Source of the DNA: Aliarcobacter cryaerophilus ATCC 43158 | GTDB taxonomy: Bacteria > Campylobacterota > Campylobacteria > Campylobacterales > Arcobacteraceae | Assembly (NCBI RefSeq): GCF_003660105.1 | Contig: NZ_CP032823.1 | Location: 434,001-498,000 of the forward strand | Length of the DNA: 64,000 nt | Direction of reading: 5' to 3' | In this document: piece after piece, positions 34,063 through 42,509 of the stretch | Position numbering within the stretch: the first letter of the stretch is position 1 | Layout of the letters: each line of letters begins with the position of its first letter | Program-made: the position numbers and the translations under genes | Notes under the pieces: generated by a model | Databases searched by the model: none | Seen by the model: only the letters and a program-made list of their open reading frames with translations | What the model was told of the DNA's origin: nothing

Positions 34063-34908
34063 ATGGAACTTATGACGGATAGAGTAATTTTTTATTACAT
34101 ATTTTTTTCATCAATAATTATTTTACTTACCATGCTTTGGGGCTTAACAAAGTATAAAAAACTTACTAATTTTCAAAGAAGTAACAGAAATAATTTTGTT
34201 ATAAAACAAGGAATTATATTAGTTGTTTTAATTGCCATTTCTATGGGGTTAAATCACATCTTAACTTTTACTTTTGAACATTTTCAAAACAATATAAGTC
34301 AAACAGAGAGTATATTTAAGTTTCAAGTTTTTGCCACTATAGGCTTAGTTTTTTTAGTTGTAAATTATTTTTATAATCGTAAATTAGAGTTGGTAGATGA
34401 GCGAGTGGTAAAACTTAATCAAGAGACTCCATTATTCAACTTTTCTTCTGTTCAAAAAATTGTAAAAAAGATAAAAGACTACTCTCATTTTTATAGTGGG
34501 ATAACATATGATTATAGTCCAAAAGATTTTACTATCCAAAATGTAACAATTAACATCTCAAAGGCTGATATGGAAGAGTTTAATGAGTTACAAGATAAAC
34601 AAGTTCAAATAAATCAATTTTACTCAAAATTAATAGAGTATATTAATTTAAAATCTGAAACTTTTGATTATAAAAAAATCTCTGATGAAGATTTACAACA
34701 AATAAAAACAGTAAAAACTCTAAAGTTTCTAATTATTACAAAATTTGAAATCTTTAAAGAAAACCAATACTTTCCAAGTATTTCACAACTTTTTCAGATA
34801 GCCAATCCAGAAGAAACAGAGTTTTTAAATTTCTTGCGAGATTACTCTCATGACAAGTACTCTAGTCTAAGCCTAAAACATGCAATTTTTTATATAAAAG
34901 AGGTATAA
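34063..34908 (+). CDS. Membrane protein of the transfer operon
   Basis: 281 residues with three N-terminal helices (about 8-28, 48-68, 84-101) and a 175-residue cytoplasmic tail, helical and acidic. Starts directly after the coiled-coil gene stop and precedes the coupling protein by 1 nt. Could be the coupling protein's membrane partner; no family recognised. Confidence 0.6.
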   Translation: MELMTDRVIFYYIFFSSIIILLTMLWGLTKYKKLTNFQRSNRNNFVIKQGIILVVLIAISMGLNHILTFTFEHFQNNISQTESIFKFQVFATIGLVFLVVNYFYNRKLELVDERVVKLNQETPLFNFSSVQKIVKKIKDYSHFYSGITYDYSPKDFTIQNVTINISKADMEEFNELQDKQVQINQFYSKLIEYINLKSETFDYKKISDEDLQQIKTVKTLKFLIITKFEIFKENQYFPSISQLFQIANPEETEFLNFLRDYSHDKYSSLSLKHAIFYIKEV

Positions 34909-34909
34909 A

Positions 34910-35167
34910 ATGGAAAACAATATAAACGATAAAATAAGGGTTAATACCTATACAAAACTTGATGATAATGAGGAGAAATTAATTGATGATGTTTTTTGGT
35001 CTTCGTATCTTTGGATAATTCTATTTTTTGTTTTTTCAATAAGTTTAAAAATACATTTTTTTGCTTTTGCACTTTTTATCTATTTTTTCTCTTTTAAATT
35101 TCAAAAAAATTTACTAAGAAATAAAACTAAAGATGCCAAAATAAAGGAGTTATCCCCCCCCTTTTAA
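34910..35167 (+). CDS. Coupling protein, 5' portion (membrane anchor), out of frame with the ATPase part
   Basis: 85 residues: a short acidic N-terminus, then two adjacent membrane helices (SYLWIILFFVFSISLKIHFF and AFALFIYFFSF) followed by basic residues, the standard N-terminal anchor of VirD4/DotL coupling proteins. The frame ends at TAA 35165-35167 immediately after a run of eight C. One extra C (or two fewer) would fuse it to the frame encoding the ATPase, giving a 695-residue protein of normal coupling-protein length. SD AGAGG before the ATG. Confidence 0.7.
   Translation: MENNINDKIRVNTYTKLDDNEEKLIDDVFWSSYLWIILFFVFSISLKIHFFAFALFIYFFSFKFQKNLLRNKTKDAKIKELSPPF
35154..35161 (+). repeat. C8 homopolymer at the frame break of the coupling-protein gene
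   Basis: Eight consecutive C in a gene otherwise almost free of such tracts. Poly-C/G tracts of this length are the classic phase-variation sites of Campylobacterota. As sequenced the gene is OFF; C9 or C6 would read through, and -1 slippage could also produce some full-length protein. Confidence 0.75.
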
Positions 35168-35394
35168 ATAATGATAACTTAAAGAGTAAATATAGTGTTC
35201 ACTTAGGAACGATTGTAAAAAGGCATAAAAAGGATTTAGATATTTTAAGTATTTACAATCAAGCTAGAAAATTTTTAGGTCTTGATTATGAGACAGAAAC
35301 AACAATTCCATCTCAAAAAAGAACTTCAAGTAAAGAGAATGCAATAGCTCCAGTATTAATTGATGATTCAATTTTAAAAGAGCATTGTGCTTTA

Positions 35395-36996
35395 ATGGCT
35401 ACAAGTGGAGGTGGAAAAACTGAATTACTTTTAAATGCTTACATTGAATCAAGTATATCAAGAGGAGCAGGAGTATTTGCAATTTTTGGAAAAGCTGACA
35501 ACTCAATGCTTCAAAGAGTTCAAAGCCTTTGTGCAACTTACAATAGGTTATCAGACTTATTAATTTTTGACTTTAATCCAGATAAAAGAGGTAAATTTAA
35601 CTCAAATACAATTAATTTGTTTGAGCTAGGAGCTTCAAAAGACATTATTACTATGCTAACTAGTATTGCTGATTTAGAGGGAAATGATGACGGGGGGTGG
35701 AATGGAAAAGCAAAGCTTTATTTATCTTCACTTTTAAAAGTAATATTAACTTTAAGAGATGCAAATTTCTTTTTAGACATTTCAAAAATTGATAAAGTTT
35801 TTAATTCATGTAATAAAGTTGATGAGTATCAAAAACATTTAGTGAAACTTGATTATTTCTCATTTAATAGACTTCTTAGCGAAACAGATTTATTAATCAA
35901 ATTTTTACTAATTTTTGATGATATTTATGAGACAAATAAAAATGAGATTAATGCTAAGTTGTATTCAAACTTTATTAAGATTATTGAAGATGAAAGTAAA
36001 AATAATAGCTCATTATCTCATCTTGATAATAGTGTAAAAAATCAATTTCATAATGAGTTAAAGAATGTTGTAATTATGCTTTCAAATGTTCCAGATTGGC
36101 AAAAGCTAAAAGAATCATATCTAAATGGAGTAACAACAGAGGGTGGAACTACTATTAAGGGCATTGAAGCAGTAAGCTTGAGATTTCCACAAAGAAGTGG
36201 AACTTTCTATGACCTTTCAGTTGCTCAAGGATTGATGGATAGTTTAGTTAATTTCTTTGACTCTTTTGCACCAATTCTAAAAAATGTAAATAGTGATTTA
36301 AACATTTTGGATGCAATTGATTCAAACAAAATAGTTATTGTAAATCTTCCTGGACAAAATAAAATCTATAGTCCAATTTTAGCGGAACTTCTTGTATCAA
36401 CTTTGAATCTACTAGCCGAAAGAAGAGGTAAGGACTTTATCCCTGATACTACAACACTTGTAATTTTGGATGAGATTAATTCATGGTTAAAAACAAAAAA
36501 CAATCAAAGCTATCAAATTGGAGATTTACTCTCAGTTATTAGAGGTTTGTATATGGGAGCAGTACTATCTTTTCAAAGTGATTTAAAAGAGACAATGGGA
36601 AGTATTGATAACTCGCAAATAATAGCTAATGTAAAAACAATCATATCTTTAAAATTAGAAGATGTAGAACTTATAAAACTTCTCAACTCTAAGGTGCAAA
36701 AAGTAGAAAAAATTACACTTGAAGAGAGTATGAAAAGAGATAAAACTCTAAAAAAATCTCAAAATAATGAAGATTCAAAACTCTCAAAAAGCGAAGAAGA
36801 CTTTTTTAAACCAGAAATGTTAAGCAACATTAAAAATGGGGAAGGGTACATAATTAGAAACTCTATAGCTTCACCATTTATGGCTAAGTATATGGTGCAA
36901 AAAAACTTATACAAAACTGCCAAAGATGATGTTGTCCTAAACAGATATGTAGATGTTGATGTTATTAGAAAAAAACAAATGGAACTAGGAGCTTAA
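35395..36996 (+). CDS. Coupling protein (DotL/TrbC-like type IV ATPase), 3' portion
   Basis: 533 residues from the first in-frame ATG; the frame is open from 35131, and that upstream part (RHKKDLDILSIYNQARKFLG) clearly belongs to the protein, so the ATG next to Walker A is unlikely to be the natural start. Walker A SGGGKTE, then a FGKADNS motif as in DotL/TrbC rather than the DPKGEL-type of VirD4/TraG, and Walker B TTLVILDEINSW with a following SFQSDL sensor region. Pumps DNA or substrate into a transfer channel. See the C8 tract for the frame break. Confidence 0.82.
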   Translation: MATSGGGKTELLLNAYIESSISRGAGVFAIFGKADNSMLQRVQSLCATYNRLSDLLIFDFNPDKRGKFNSNTINLFELGASKDIITMLTSIADLEGNDDGGWNGKAKLYLSSLLKVILTLRDANFFLDISKIDKVFNSCNKVDEYQKHLVKLDYFSFNRLLSETDLLIKFLLIFDDIYETNKNEINAKLYSNFIKIIEDESKNNSSLSHLDNSVKNQFHNELKNVVIMLSNVPDWQKLKESYLNGVTTEGGTTIKGIEAVSLRFPQRSGTFYDLSVAQGLMDSLVNFFDSFAPILKNVNSDLNILDAIDSNKIVIVNLPGQNKIYSPILAELLVSTLNLLAERRGKDFIPDTTTLVILDEINSWLKTKNNQSYQIGDLLSVIRGLYMGAVLSFQSDLKETMGSIDNSQIIANVKTIISLKLEDVELIKLLNSKVQKVEKITLEESMKRDKTLKKSQNNEDSKLSKSEEDFFKPEMLSNIKNGEGYIIRNSIASPFMAKYMVQKNLYKTAKDDVVLNRYVDVDVIRKKQMELGA

Positions 36997-37506
36997 ATGC
37001 AAAAAGAAACACTTAATTTAACTGCTTGGGAGCAAATCAAAGAAAAAGTTAAAAGATGGTTTGGAAAAGGTGAGTATGGAACTTCAAGAGATTTTCTTAA
37101 TTTACATAAAATGAGGGAAAACTCTACAGATTTAGAGTTTTTACTTATAACAAAAGAGTTTAAAGAGAATGGTTTAAAAAAAGATGTTTATGGAACTCAA
37201 TACGATTTAAAACAGGAATTTAAAGATTTTGAAGAGAGAAAAGCTAAAGGTGAATTTGTAGGTGAGAATGAACAAAAAGCTTTAGATTTTTTAGAGAAAT
37301 ATAAATTAAAACTTTCAGCTCTTGACTCAAAAGTTGATGAGTTGGCAAATTTAAAAAAAGAGATTGCAACCATTAAAAGTGTAATTAATGGCAATGATTT
37401 AGATGTAAAAAAAGAAGAAGAGCTACAAAGCTATAAAACTTATCAAGAAGCAGAAGATGAAAAAGAACGAGCTAGACGACAAAGATGGCGAGAGAAAGGA
37501 TTGTAA
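36997..37506 (+). CDS. Hypothetical helical protein
   Basis: 169 residues, Lys/Glu-rich, no membrane segment; KEKVKRWFGKGEYGTSRDFL near the N-terminus and a coiled-coil region (DSKVDELANLKKEIATIKS) then a basic C-terminus. The ATG directly follows the coupling-protein stop (TAAATG), suggesting coupled expression. Function unknown; an adaptor for the coupling protein is possible. Confidence 0.6.
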   Translation: MQKETLNLTAWEQIKEKVKRWFGKGEYGTSRDFLNLHKMRENSTDLEFLLITKEFKENGLKKDVYGTQYDLKQEFKDFEERKAKGEFVGENEQKALDFLEKYKLKLSALDSKVDELANLKKEIATIKSVINGNDLDVKKEEELQSYKTYQEAEDEKERARRQRWREKGL

Positions 37507-37507
37507 A

Positions 37508-38002
37508 ATGGTAACAAATGCTAGAAAAATAGATTTTATTCAAAAAATAAAAGATATGCAAGAAAGAACAAGAGCTTCAAAAACGGAGCTTTTGAAAAAA
37601 TTAGATTTAAAAGATGAAGAGTATAAAACTTTTTCATCTAAATTAAGAGAGATTCAAAACTCTAATCACGATATTTTAGGGCTTATGGCTTTAGTTGATA
37701 TTTATTATTTAACAAAAAAAGAGTTAGCAAAAAAAGAGTTAAATCGACTAGAAAATCAAAATGATACTACTACTCAAAAAGATAAATTAATCAATGATTT
37801 TTTTGAGCAAGTAGGGGAGAGAATTAATATTATTGAAAAAGCTGAAAGTCTTGATTTAAAAGAGTTCTTAAATAGTAATACTTTGTATGAAATTTTTGAT
37901 GATAAGAAATTTGAGAAATATATTAATCCTCAAAGTTCTGAAAATATAGCAGAAAATATAAAAGGAAATGAGCATGAGTACTCAAGAGAAAACGAAAGGT
38001 AA
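37508..38002 (+). CDS. Hypothetical soluble protein
   Basis: 164 residues starting at the ATG at 37508, 1 nt after the previous stop; an in-frame ATG at 37457 would overlap that gene by 50 nt. N-terminal KTELLKKLDLKDEEYKTFSSKLREIQ looks helical and possibly HTH-like; no membrane segment. The 3' end overlaps the next gene. Confidence 0.55.
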   Translation: MVTNARKIDFIQKIKDMQERTRASKTELLKKLDLKDEEYKTFSSKLREIQNSNHDILGLMALVDIYYLTKKELAKKELNRLENQNDTTTQKDKLINDFFEQVGERINIIEKAESLDLKEFLNSNTLYEIFDDKKFEKYINPQSSENIAENIKGNEHEYSRENER

Positions 38003-38327
38003 TTTAGAAGTTTTACACGAAGCTTTAGGCGATGAGATAATTAAACAAGTTGTCTCAAAGCTTGATATTTACGAATCAAAAATCAAAGATATATTTGAGA
38101 TTATGGAAGAGCTTCAAGAAATTATTCTTTTACAAGCAAGTGAACAAAAAGCAAAATTAAACTCTCAAAGTGAACTTGAAATTAATGCTCGTATCTCAAA
38201 ATCAATGGAAGAGTTTGAATTACAGTTTGAAAAAATGTTGAATGATAAAAAAACAAAAAACAATAATAAATTTGTCTATTTGATGATAGTTATTGCATTT
38301 TTACTTTTTGCATTGTTCTTTAAATAA
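37974..38327 (+). CDS. Small coiled-coil, tail-anchored protein
   Basis: 117 residues. Central coiled coil (KLDIYESKIKDIFEIMEELQ) and a C-terminal membrane helix (FVYLMIVIAFLLFALFF). Start at 37974 because AAGGA is 7 nt upstream; the ATG at 37968 is too close to it. Overlaps the preceding gene by 29 nt. Architecture repeats that of the 127-residue protein at 32572. Confidence 0.6.
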   Translation: MSTQEKTKGNLEVLHEALGDEIIKQVVSKLDIYESKIKDIFEIMEELQEIILLQASEQKAKLNSQSELEINARISKSMEEFELQFEKMLNDKKTKNNNKFVYLMIVIAFLLFALFFK

Positions 38328-38344
38328 CAAATAAAGGATGTGAA

Positions 38345-38647
38345 ATGGATGATTTATGTTTATTGACTCCACCAGAAATAGCTAAAAAGATTGGAGCAAA
38401 AAAAACTACGGATTTAACGAGTGGTGTAAAGAATCTTTCAGCTTCAAGTCTGAATAACTTAAAAATATCAAATCCAAGTAAGTATGAAATAGTTATGTTA
38501 GGTTTAATCGTAAAAAAACTTCATATTAATTTTAATGATTTGATATTTTTTTCAGAAGCTTTGAAATTTAAAAATATTAAAAATGAAAATTTTGATATAA
38601 ATGATTTATTATTTATAAATCTTCTTAGCAATTATCAAAAGAGCTAA
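38345..38647 (+). CDS. Hypothetical small protein
   Basis: 100 residues, no membrane segment. The N-terminus (LTPPEIAKKIGAKKTTDLTS) resembles a helix-turn-helix, but the match is weak. AAAGGATGTGAA SD before the ATG; 1 nt before the next gene. Possibly a small regulator or chaperone of the following large membrane protein. Confidence 0.5.
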   Translation: MDDLCLLTPPEIAKKIGAKKTTDLTSGVKNLSASSLNNLKISNPSKYEIVMLGLIVKKLHINFNDLIFFSEALKFKNIKNENFDINDLLFINLLSNYQKS

Positions 38648-38648
38648 T

Positions 38649-41531
38649 ATGAAGAAGTATATATTACATATATTTTTATTTACTATTTTATTTTTAACAA
38701 ATAGTATTGGTGCAGAGATAATAAGGTATCAAACAGAAAATAGAAGCTCTTTGCTAGATGATAAAATGGCAGCTACTATAATTAGAGGTGCAACATCAAA
38801 TTCTTTAAACTTTAATACTAGTACTTCAATATGTAAAGATTTATATAAATTCGTTTATGATGAAAATGAAAATATAAAATCAAAAACAAGAGTTGAAGCT
38901 CAAAAATATCTAATAGATTTTAACTTTAAAGAAGGAACTTTTACTTGCTCATACATAAATGAACAAGAATTTGGAGATGCTAGTAAATCAATAACTCTTT
39001 CAATTCCAAACTGGACTTTGCTGTTAGGGTACATTGATGGCACAAAATCAGGTTCAAGTCTTGTTAATATTCCATTAGAGATAGATAATATATATAATCT
39101 GTTTGATGCTGAATATAAGCCTTCAAATCTTAGTGTAATGCCTGATTATGGTCATTATGAGACAACTTGGGAAGCAATTAAAAAACTAGGTAAGAAAATA
39201 TTTACAATTGGAAATAGTACAGACGATACAAATAGTTTGAGTACAAACTCCTATAATGTTGAAAAAAGAGCAAAAGATTTAGGGCTACAATACCTTAATT
39301 ACAACAAAGATAAAGAGAATTTTACGGTATCGCAATTTGTAACTGGTCTAGTAACTTTAAATGGTAATGTTGTATCAGGAGTAAGTCAAACGGGAGATAT
39401 AATCATAAATCCTGAAATTGAAAAAAAGATGACAATTCTTGATTCTGTTGAATATTCTAAAGGAATATGGGAAACATTTAAAGATAAAGTGTCAGAAGTT
39501 TATACTAATATGACTGGTGGTCAAGTTGATAATGTAAACTATACTAGTGTATTTAGTTTTGAACAATATTTTGATAAAAAAATATTTGGACTTTACTATG
39601 AGTTTATGTCTTTTGGTTGGCAGGCTGTTTTTGATTATGCAGGAATTTTAATTCTTGCTATGGTTTTTTTATATACAGGTGGAATTATTGGATATAAATA
39701 TTTAATGTTTAAATTAAATAGTAGCAATGAAAATAAAGAGTGGGATTTCCCTTTCTCAAATAGATTGACTGCTATTGTAATTATGTTAGTAGTATTTTTT
39801 ATTCATTTTCCAAGTGGGAATTCCGAATCAATAGTTTCTTCTAATAATAATCAAAGTGATAAAGTATTTGAGATAACTACCACAAATAATAATCAAGCTA
39901 CACAATTAGATTCTCAAACAACTATGTTTAAGATTGGAATTGGATTTTTAGGTAATATTGGAGCAACCATAGCTGATATTACAGCTACAAATGCAACAGT
40001 TTTTTATATGAGATATTTATTTAATGCAACACATACAAGAAGCTATGAAGATACATTAAATATTCTTAATCAAACTAGAAGAGAAATTGTTGAACAAGCT
40101 GTACTTCAATCATTCTTTAAGGACAATTGTATAGCGTCTCATGAAGTAAGTTATAAAAAATATAATGGTTTTCAAATGGCAGATTCTCATATTGATTTAC
40201 TTTGGAATCTAGATAATGGAAGTAGTAAAATTTTTGATGGCAAAGGCACAATTTCTCCTTTAATGTGTAAGAATCTTGAAACATCTTTAATGATAGGCAG
40301 AGAATATTTGAAGAAAACTAAGGCTGTTAGCGAGAAAACAATTACCAATTTATCTAAAAACTCAAATTTTAATGTTACAACTAATAATAGTTCATATACT
40401 ACAATGAGTCAATTATATGTAGATACTCAGTTATTGGGTGTAAAAAATGTTGGTTGGTTTATGGCTTCAACTCTTCCAGTAAGTCATGTTTTTATGCTAA
40501 ATTCAAATATTATTAACAATGCTTATGATGGATTATCAAGAACAACAAATGGTGAAGCAGTAACAACAATGTTAGTGAATAAAGCTAATGATTTATATAC
40601 AAAAGAAGATGAAAATTTATCTAAGCAAACACTTGATACTGAAATTTTAGGCTCTGTTACAAGCAACTGGATTAAAAATACTTTTTCTACATTAACATCA
40701 TATCAAATATATAATATGTTGCCATATTTTGGTGAAATTAGACAATTTTTTGAAAAAGCAGTTGAAGGAGCAGGTGAATCTTTGTTTGAAGTTGCAGGTA
40801 TATTTATGCCACAAGGTAAACTATTATCTTTCGCTAAATCATCATTAGATAAATTCACAAAAGAAGCAAACGAACAAAAAACTAAAAAAAGCTTGAAAGA
40901 TAATAGTAAAGTTTCTCAAAGTATAGATTTTTTAAGTTCTGGATTTAAGTCATTTATGATTTATGTTACGGCATTTTCATTAGCAGTTATTTTCTATAAA
41001 CTTATGATACAAGGTATTTTTGCAGCTATTATAACACTATTAGCCATATTAAAAATAGGGCTATATTTTTGGGATTGTTTCATGCACTTTTTTGTATCAC
41101 CATTTATGATTCTTTGGCAAATGACAATCAAGGAAAAAACAGATAGGGTTAATTCTTATATGGTGGATGGTTTTATACTTTACGTGATTAAGCCTACACT
41201 AATTGTGAGTTCTTTTTTTATGTTTATTATTAGCTTTGAAATTATTACTGGAGTTTACTCATTAATATTTGATATTTGTTTTTCAACACTAAATTTATCA
41301 AATTCATTATATGAAGATTCAAGTATTTCTTTATCTTTTGTGACACAAAGTGTTATAACTGGATTTTCGGATATTTTTATCTATTTTATAGGAATGATAT
41401 TAGCTTATTTTATTATTCTAAAAGGTGATGATATGATATTAGCTAAATTCAAATATAAAGATGAAACAGAGAGTGGATTATTACATCAATTAGGTGAAAG
41501 AGTTCAAGCATTAGGTGGAGCAAGAATTTAA
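38649..41531 (+). CDS. Large polytopic membrane protein, DotA/TraY-like topology
   Basis: 960 residues. Signal peptide (1-22, LHIFLFTILFLTNSIGAE), a ~300-residue periplasmic domain, three membrane segments (about 333-355, 372-390 and 430-450), a ~300-residue second extracytoplasmic domain with Cys residues, then about five C-terminal helices (775 to 945) including MHFFVSPFMILWQM. This layout matches DotA/TraY proteins of type IVB systems better than VirB6/TrbL. Co-occurrence with a DotL/TrbC-like ATPase strengthens that reading. Sequence identity to the family was not tested. Confidence 0.6.
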   Translation: MKKYILHIFLFTILFLTNSIGAEIIRYQTENRSSLLDDKMAATIIRGATSNSLNFNTSTSICKDLYKFVYDENENIKSKTRVEAQKYLIDFNFKEGTFTCSYINEQEFGDASKSITLSIPNWTLLLGYIDGTKSGSSLVNIPLEIDNIYNLFDAEYKPSNLSVMPDYGHYETTWEAIKKLGKKIFTIGNSTDDTNSLSTNSYNVEKRAKDLGLQYLNYNKDKENFTVSQFVTGLVTLNGNVVSGVSQTGDIIINPEIEKKMTILDSVEYSKGIWETFKDKVSEVYTNMTGGQVDNVNYTSVFSFEQYFDKKIFGLYYEFMSFGWQAVFDYAGILILAMVFLYTGGIIGYKYLMFKLNSSNENKEWDFPFSNRLTAIVIMLVVFFIHFPSGNSESIVSSNNNQSDKVFEITTTNNNQATQLDSQTTMFKIGIGFLGNIGATIADITATNATVFYMRYLFNATHTRSYEDTLNILNQTRREIVEQAVLQSFFKDNCIASHEVSYKKYNGFQMADSHIDLLWNLDNGSSKIFDGKGTISPLMCKNLETSLMIGREYLKKTKAVSEKTITNLSKNSNFNVTTNNSSYTTMSQLYVDTQLLGVKNVGWFMASTLPVSHVFMLNSNIINNAYDGLSRTTNGEAVTTMLVNKANDLYTKEDENLSKQTLDTEILGSVTSNWIKNTFSTLTSYQIYNMLPYFGEIRQFFEKAVEGAGESLFEVAGIFMPQGKLLSFAKSSLDKFTKEANEQKTKKSLKDNSKVSQSIDFLSSGFKSFMIYVTAFSLAVIFYKLMIQGIFAAIITLLAILKIGLYFWDCFMHFFVSPFMILWQMTIKEKTDRVNSYMVDGFILYVIKPTLIVSSFFMFIISFEIITGVYSLIFDICFSTLNLSNSLYEDSSISLSFVTQSVITGFSDIFIYFIGMILAYFIILKGDDMILAKFKYKDETESGLLHQLGERVQALGGARI

Positions 41532-41561
41532 TTCTTGCTTCAATATTTAAAAGGAGTTAAA

Positions 41562-41699
41562 ATGAGAAAAAAAATAAAAAATAGTTTAGATAAAACAATT
41601 CAATATTTAGATTTTGAGTTAAAAAACGATACACAAAATCTAAAAAAAACAAGAAGATTTTGGTTAAAGATTTTAACAAAAATAAATTCTTATTTATAA
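41562..41699 (+). CDS. Small basic protein (45 aa)
   Basis: ATG behind a strong AAAGGAG, encoding MRKKIKNSLDKTIQYLDFEL and a basic C-terminus (KKTRRFWLKILTKINSYL). It begins 30 nt after the polytopic protein, in the same orientation. Amphipathic and basic; could bind nucleic acid or membrane. Coding status supported only by SD, start and length. Confidence 0.45.
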   Translation: MRKKIKNSLDKTIQYLDFELKNDTQNLKKTRRFWLKILTKINSYL

Positions 41700-41791
41700 A
41701 TTTAGAATAAGCTAATATTGATTTGTATAGAATTTACTTTTAATGTATTGAGTAATTTATTTAATACAAATATACACAAGGAAAATAAAGA

Positions 41792-42472
41792 ATGAGATTT
41801 AACACAACTGATTTAATCACTAAGAAAACAATCAAAGATAGTTTTTTTGAGGAATGGAATGACTTAATAACTAAAATTTTATTTTGGACTATAATTTTTT
41901 CTCCTTATCTAATAGTCTTAAATGATATTTATCAAAATAAATTAATGCACGATGCTAAATTTTGGATTAAAAGAGCAGGATTATATTTTGCTTTTATTGT
42001 TTTTACCTATTTTTTTATTGGAGTATTTTCACAAGCTAATGCACAATATTTAATCGCAATTAACTTGTTCCTAATATATGTAATGATGTTTGCAATTTTA
42101 AAAGCTCAATCAAAATATGGATATTTACTTAAAGCAAAATGCGATGAGTATAAACCATCTATTGAAGAAATTGAAAATATTATTAAAGTTCAAAATAGCG
42201 ATGAAAATGAAGAAAATATAAATAAAAAGAAAAAGTTTAGAATTATGTTTGGATTAGTTGGAACTTTGTTCTATCTTATTGTTCTTTTTAATATACCTAT
42301 CGCAAGTGCTTTTATTATGTCAATTTTAATAATAGGGTATGATATTTTTGAACAAAAATATTTTAAAAGAGATATCACTGAATTATTTTGGAAGAAAAGA
42401 ATAACTTACTATATCCTAGTTTTGTTACCTATTTTATTTATTATAAATTATATTATTTATGATGGCTTTTAA
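41792..42472 (+). CDS. Membrane protein of unknown function
   Basis: 226 residues with four to five hydrophobic helices (about 30-48, 62-85, 88-105, 150-180, 203-223) and a central basic/acidic loop (NENEENINKKKKFR). AAGGAAAAT before the ATG. Last plus-strand gene of the transfer region; whether it shares the operon is unclear because a 92-nt AT-rich gap precedes it. Confidence 0.6.
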   Translation: MRFNTTDLITKKTIKDSFFEEWNDLITKILFWTIIFSPYLIVLNDIYQNKLMHDAKFWIKRAGLYFAFIVFTYFFIGVFSQANAQYLIAINLFLIYVMMFAILKAQSKYGYLLKAKCDEYKPSIEEIENIIKVQNSDENEENINKKKKFRIMFGLVGTLFYLIVLFNIPIASAFIMSILIIGYDIFEQKYFKRDITELFWKKRITYYILVLLPILFIINYIIYDGF

Positions 42473-42509
42473 AGAAGTGGTGGAAGATTAAATTCTTCCA
42501 CCATATCGA

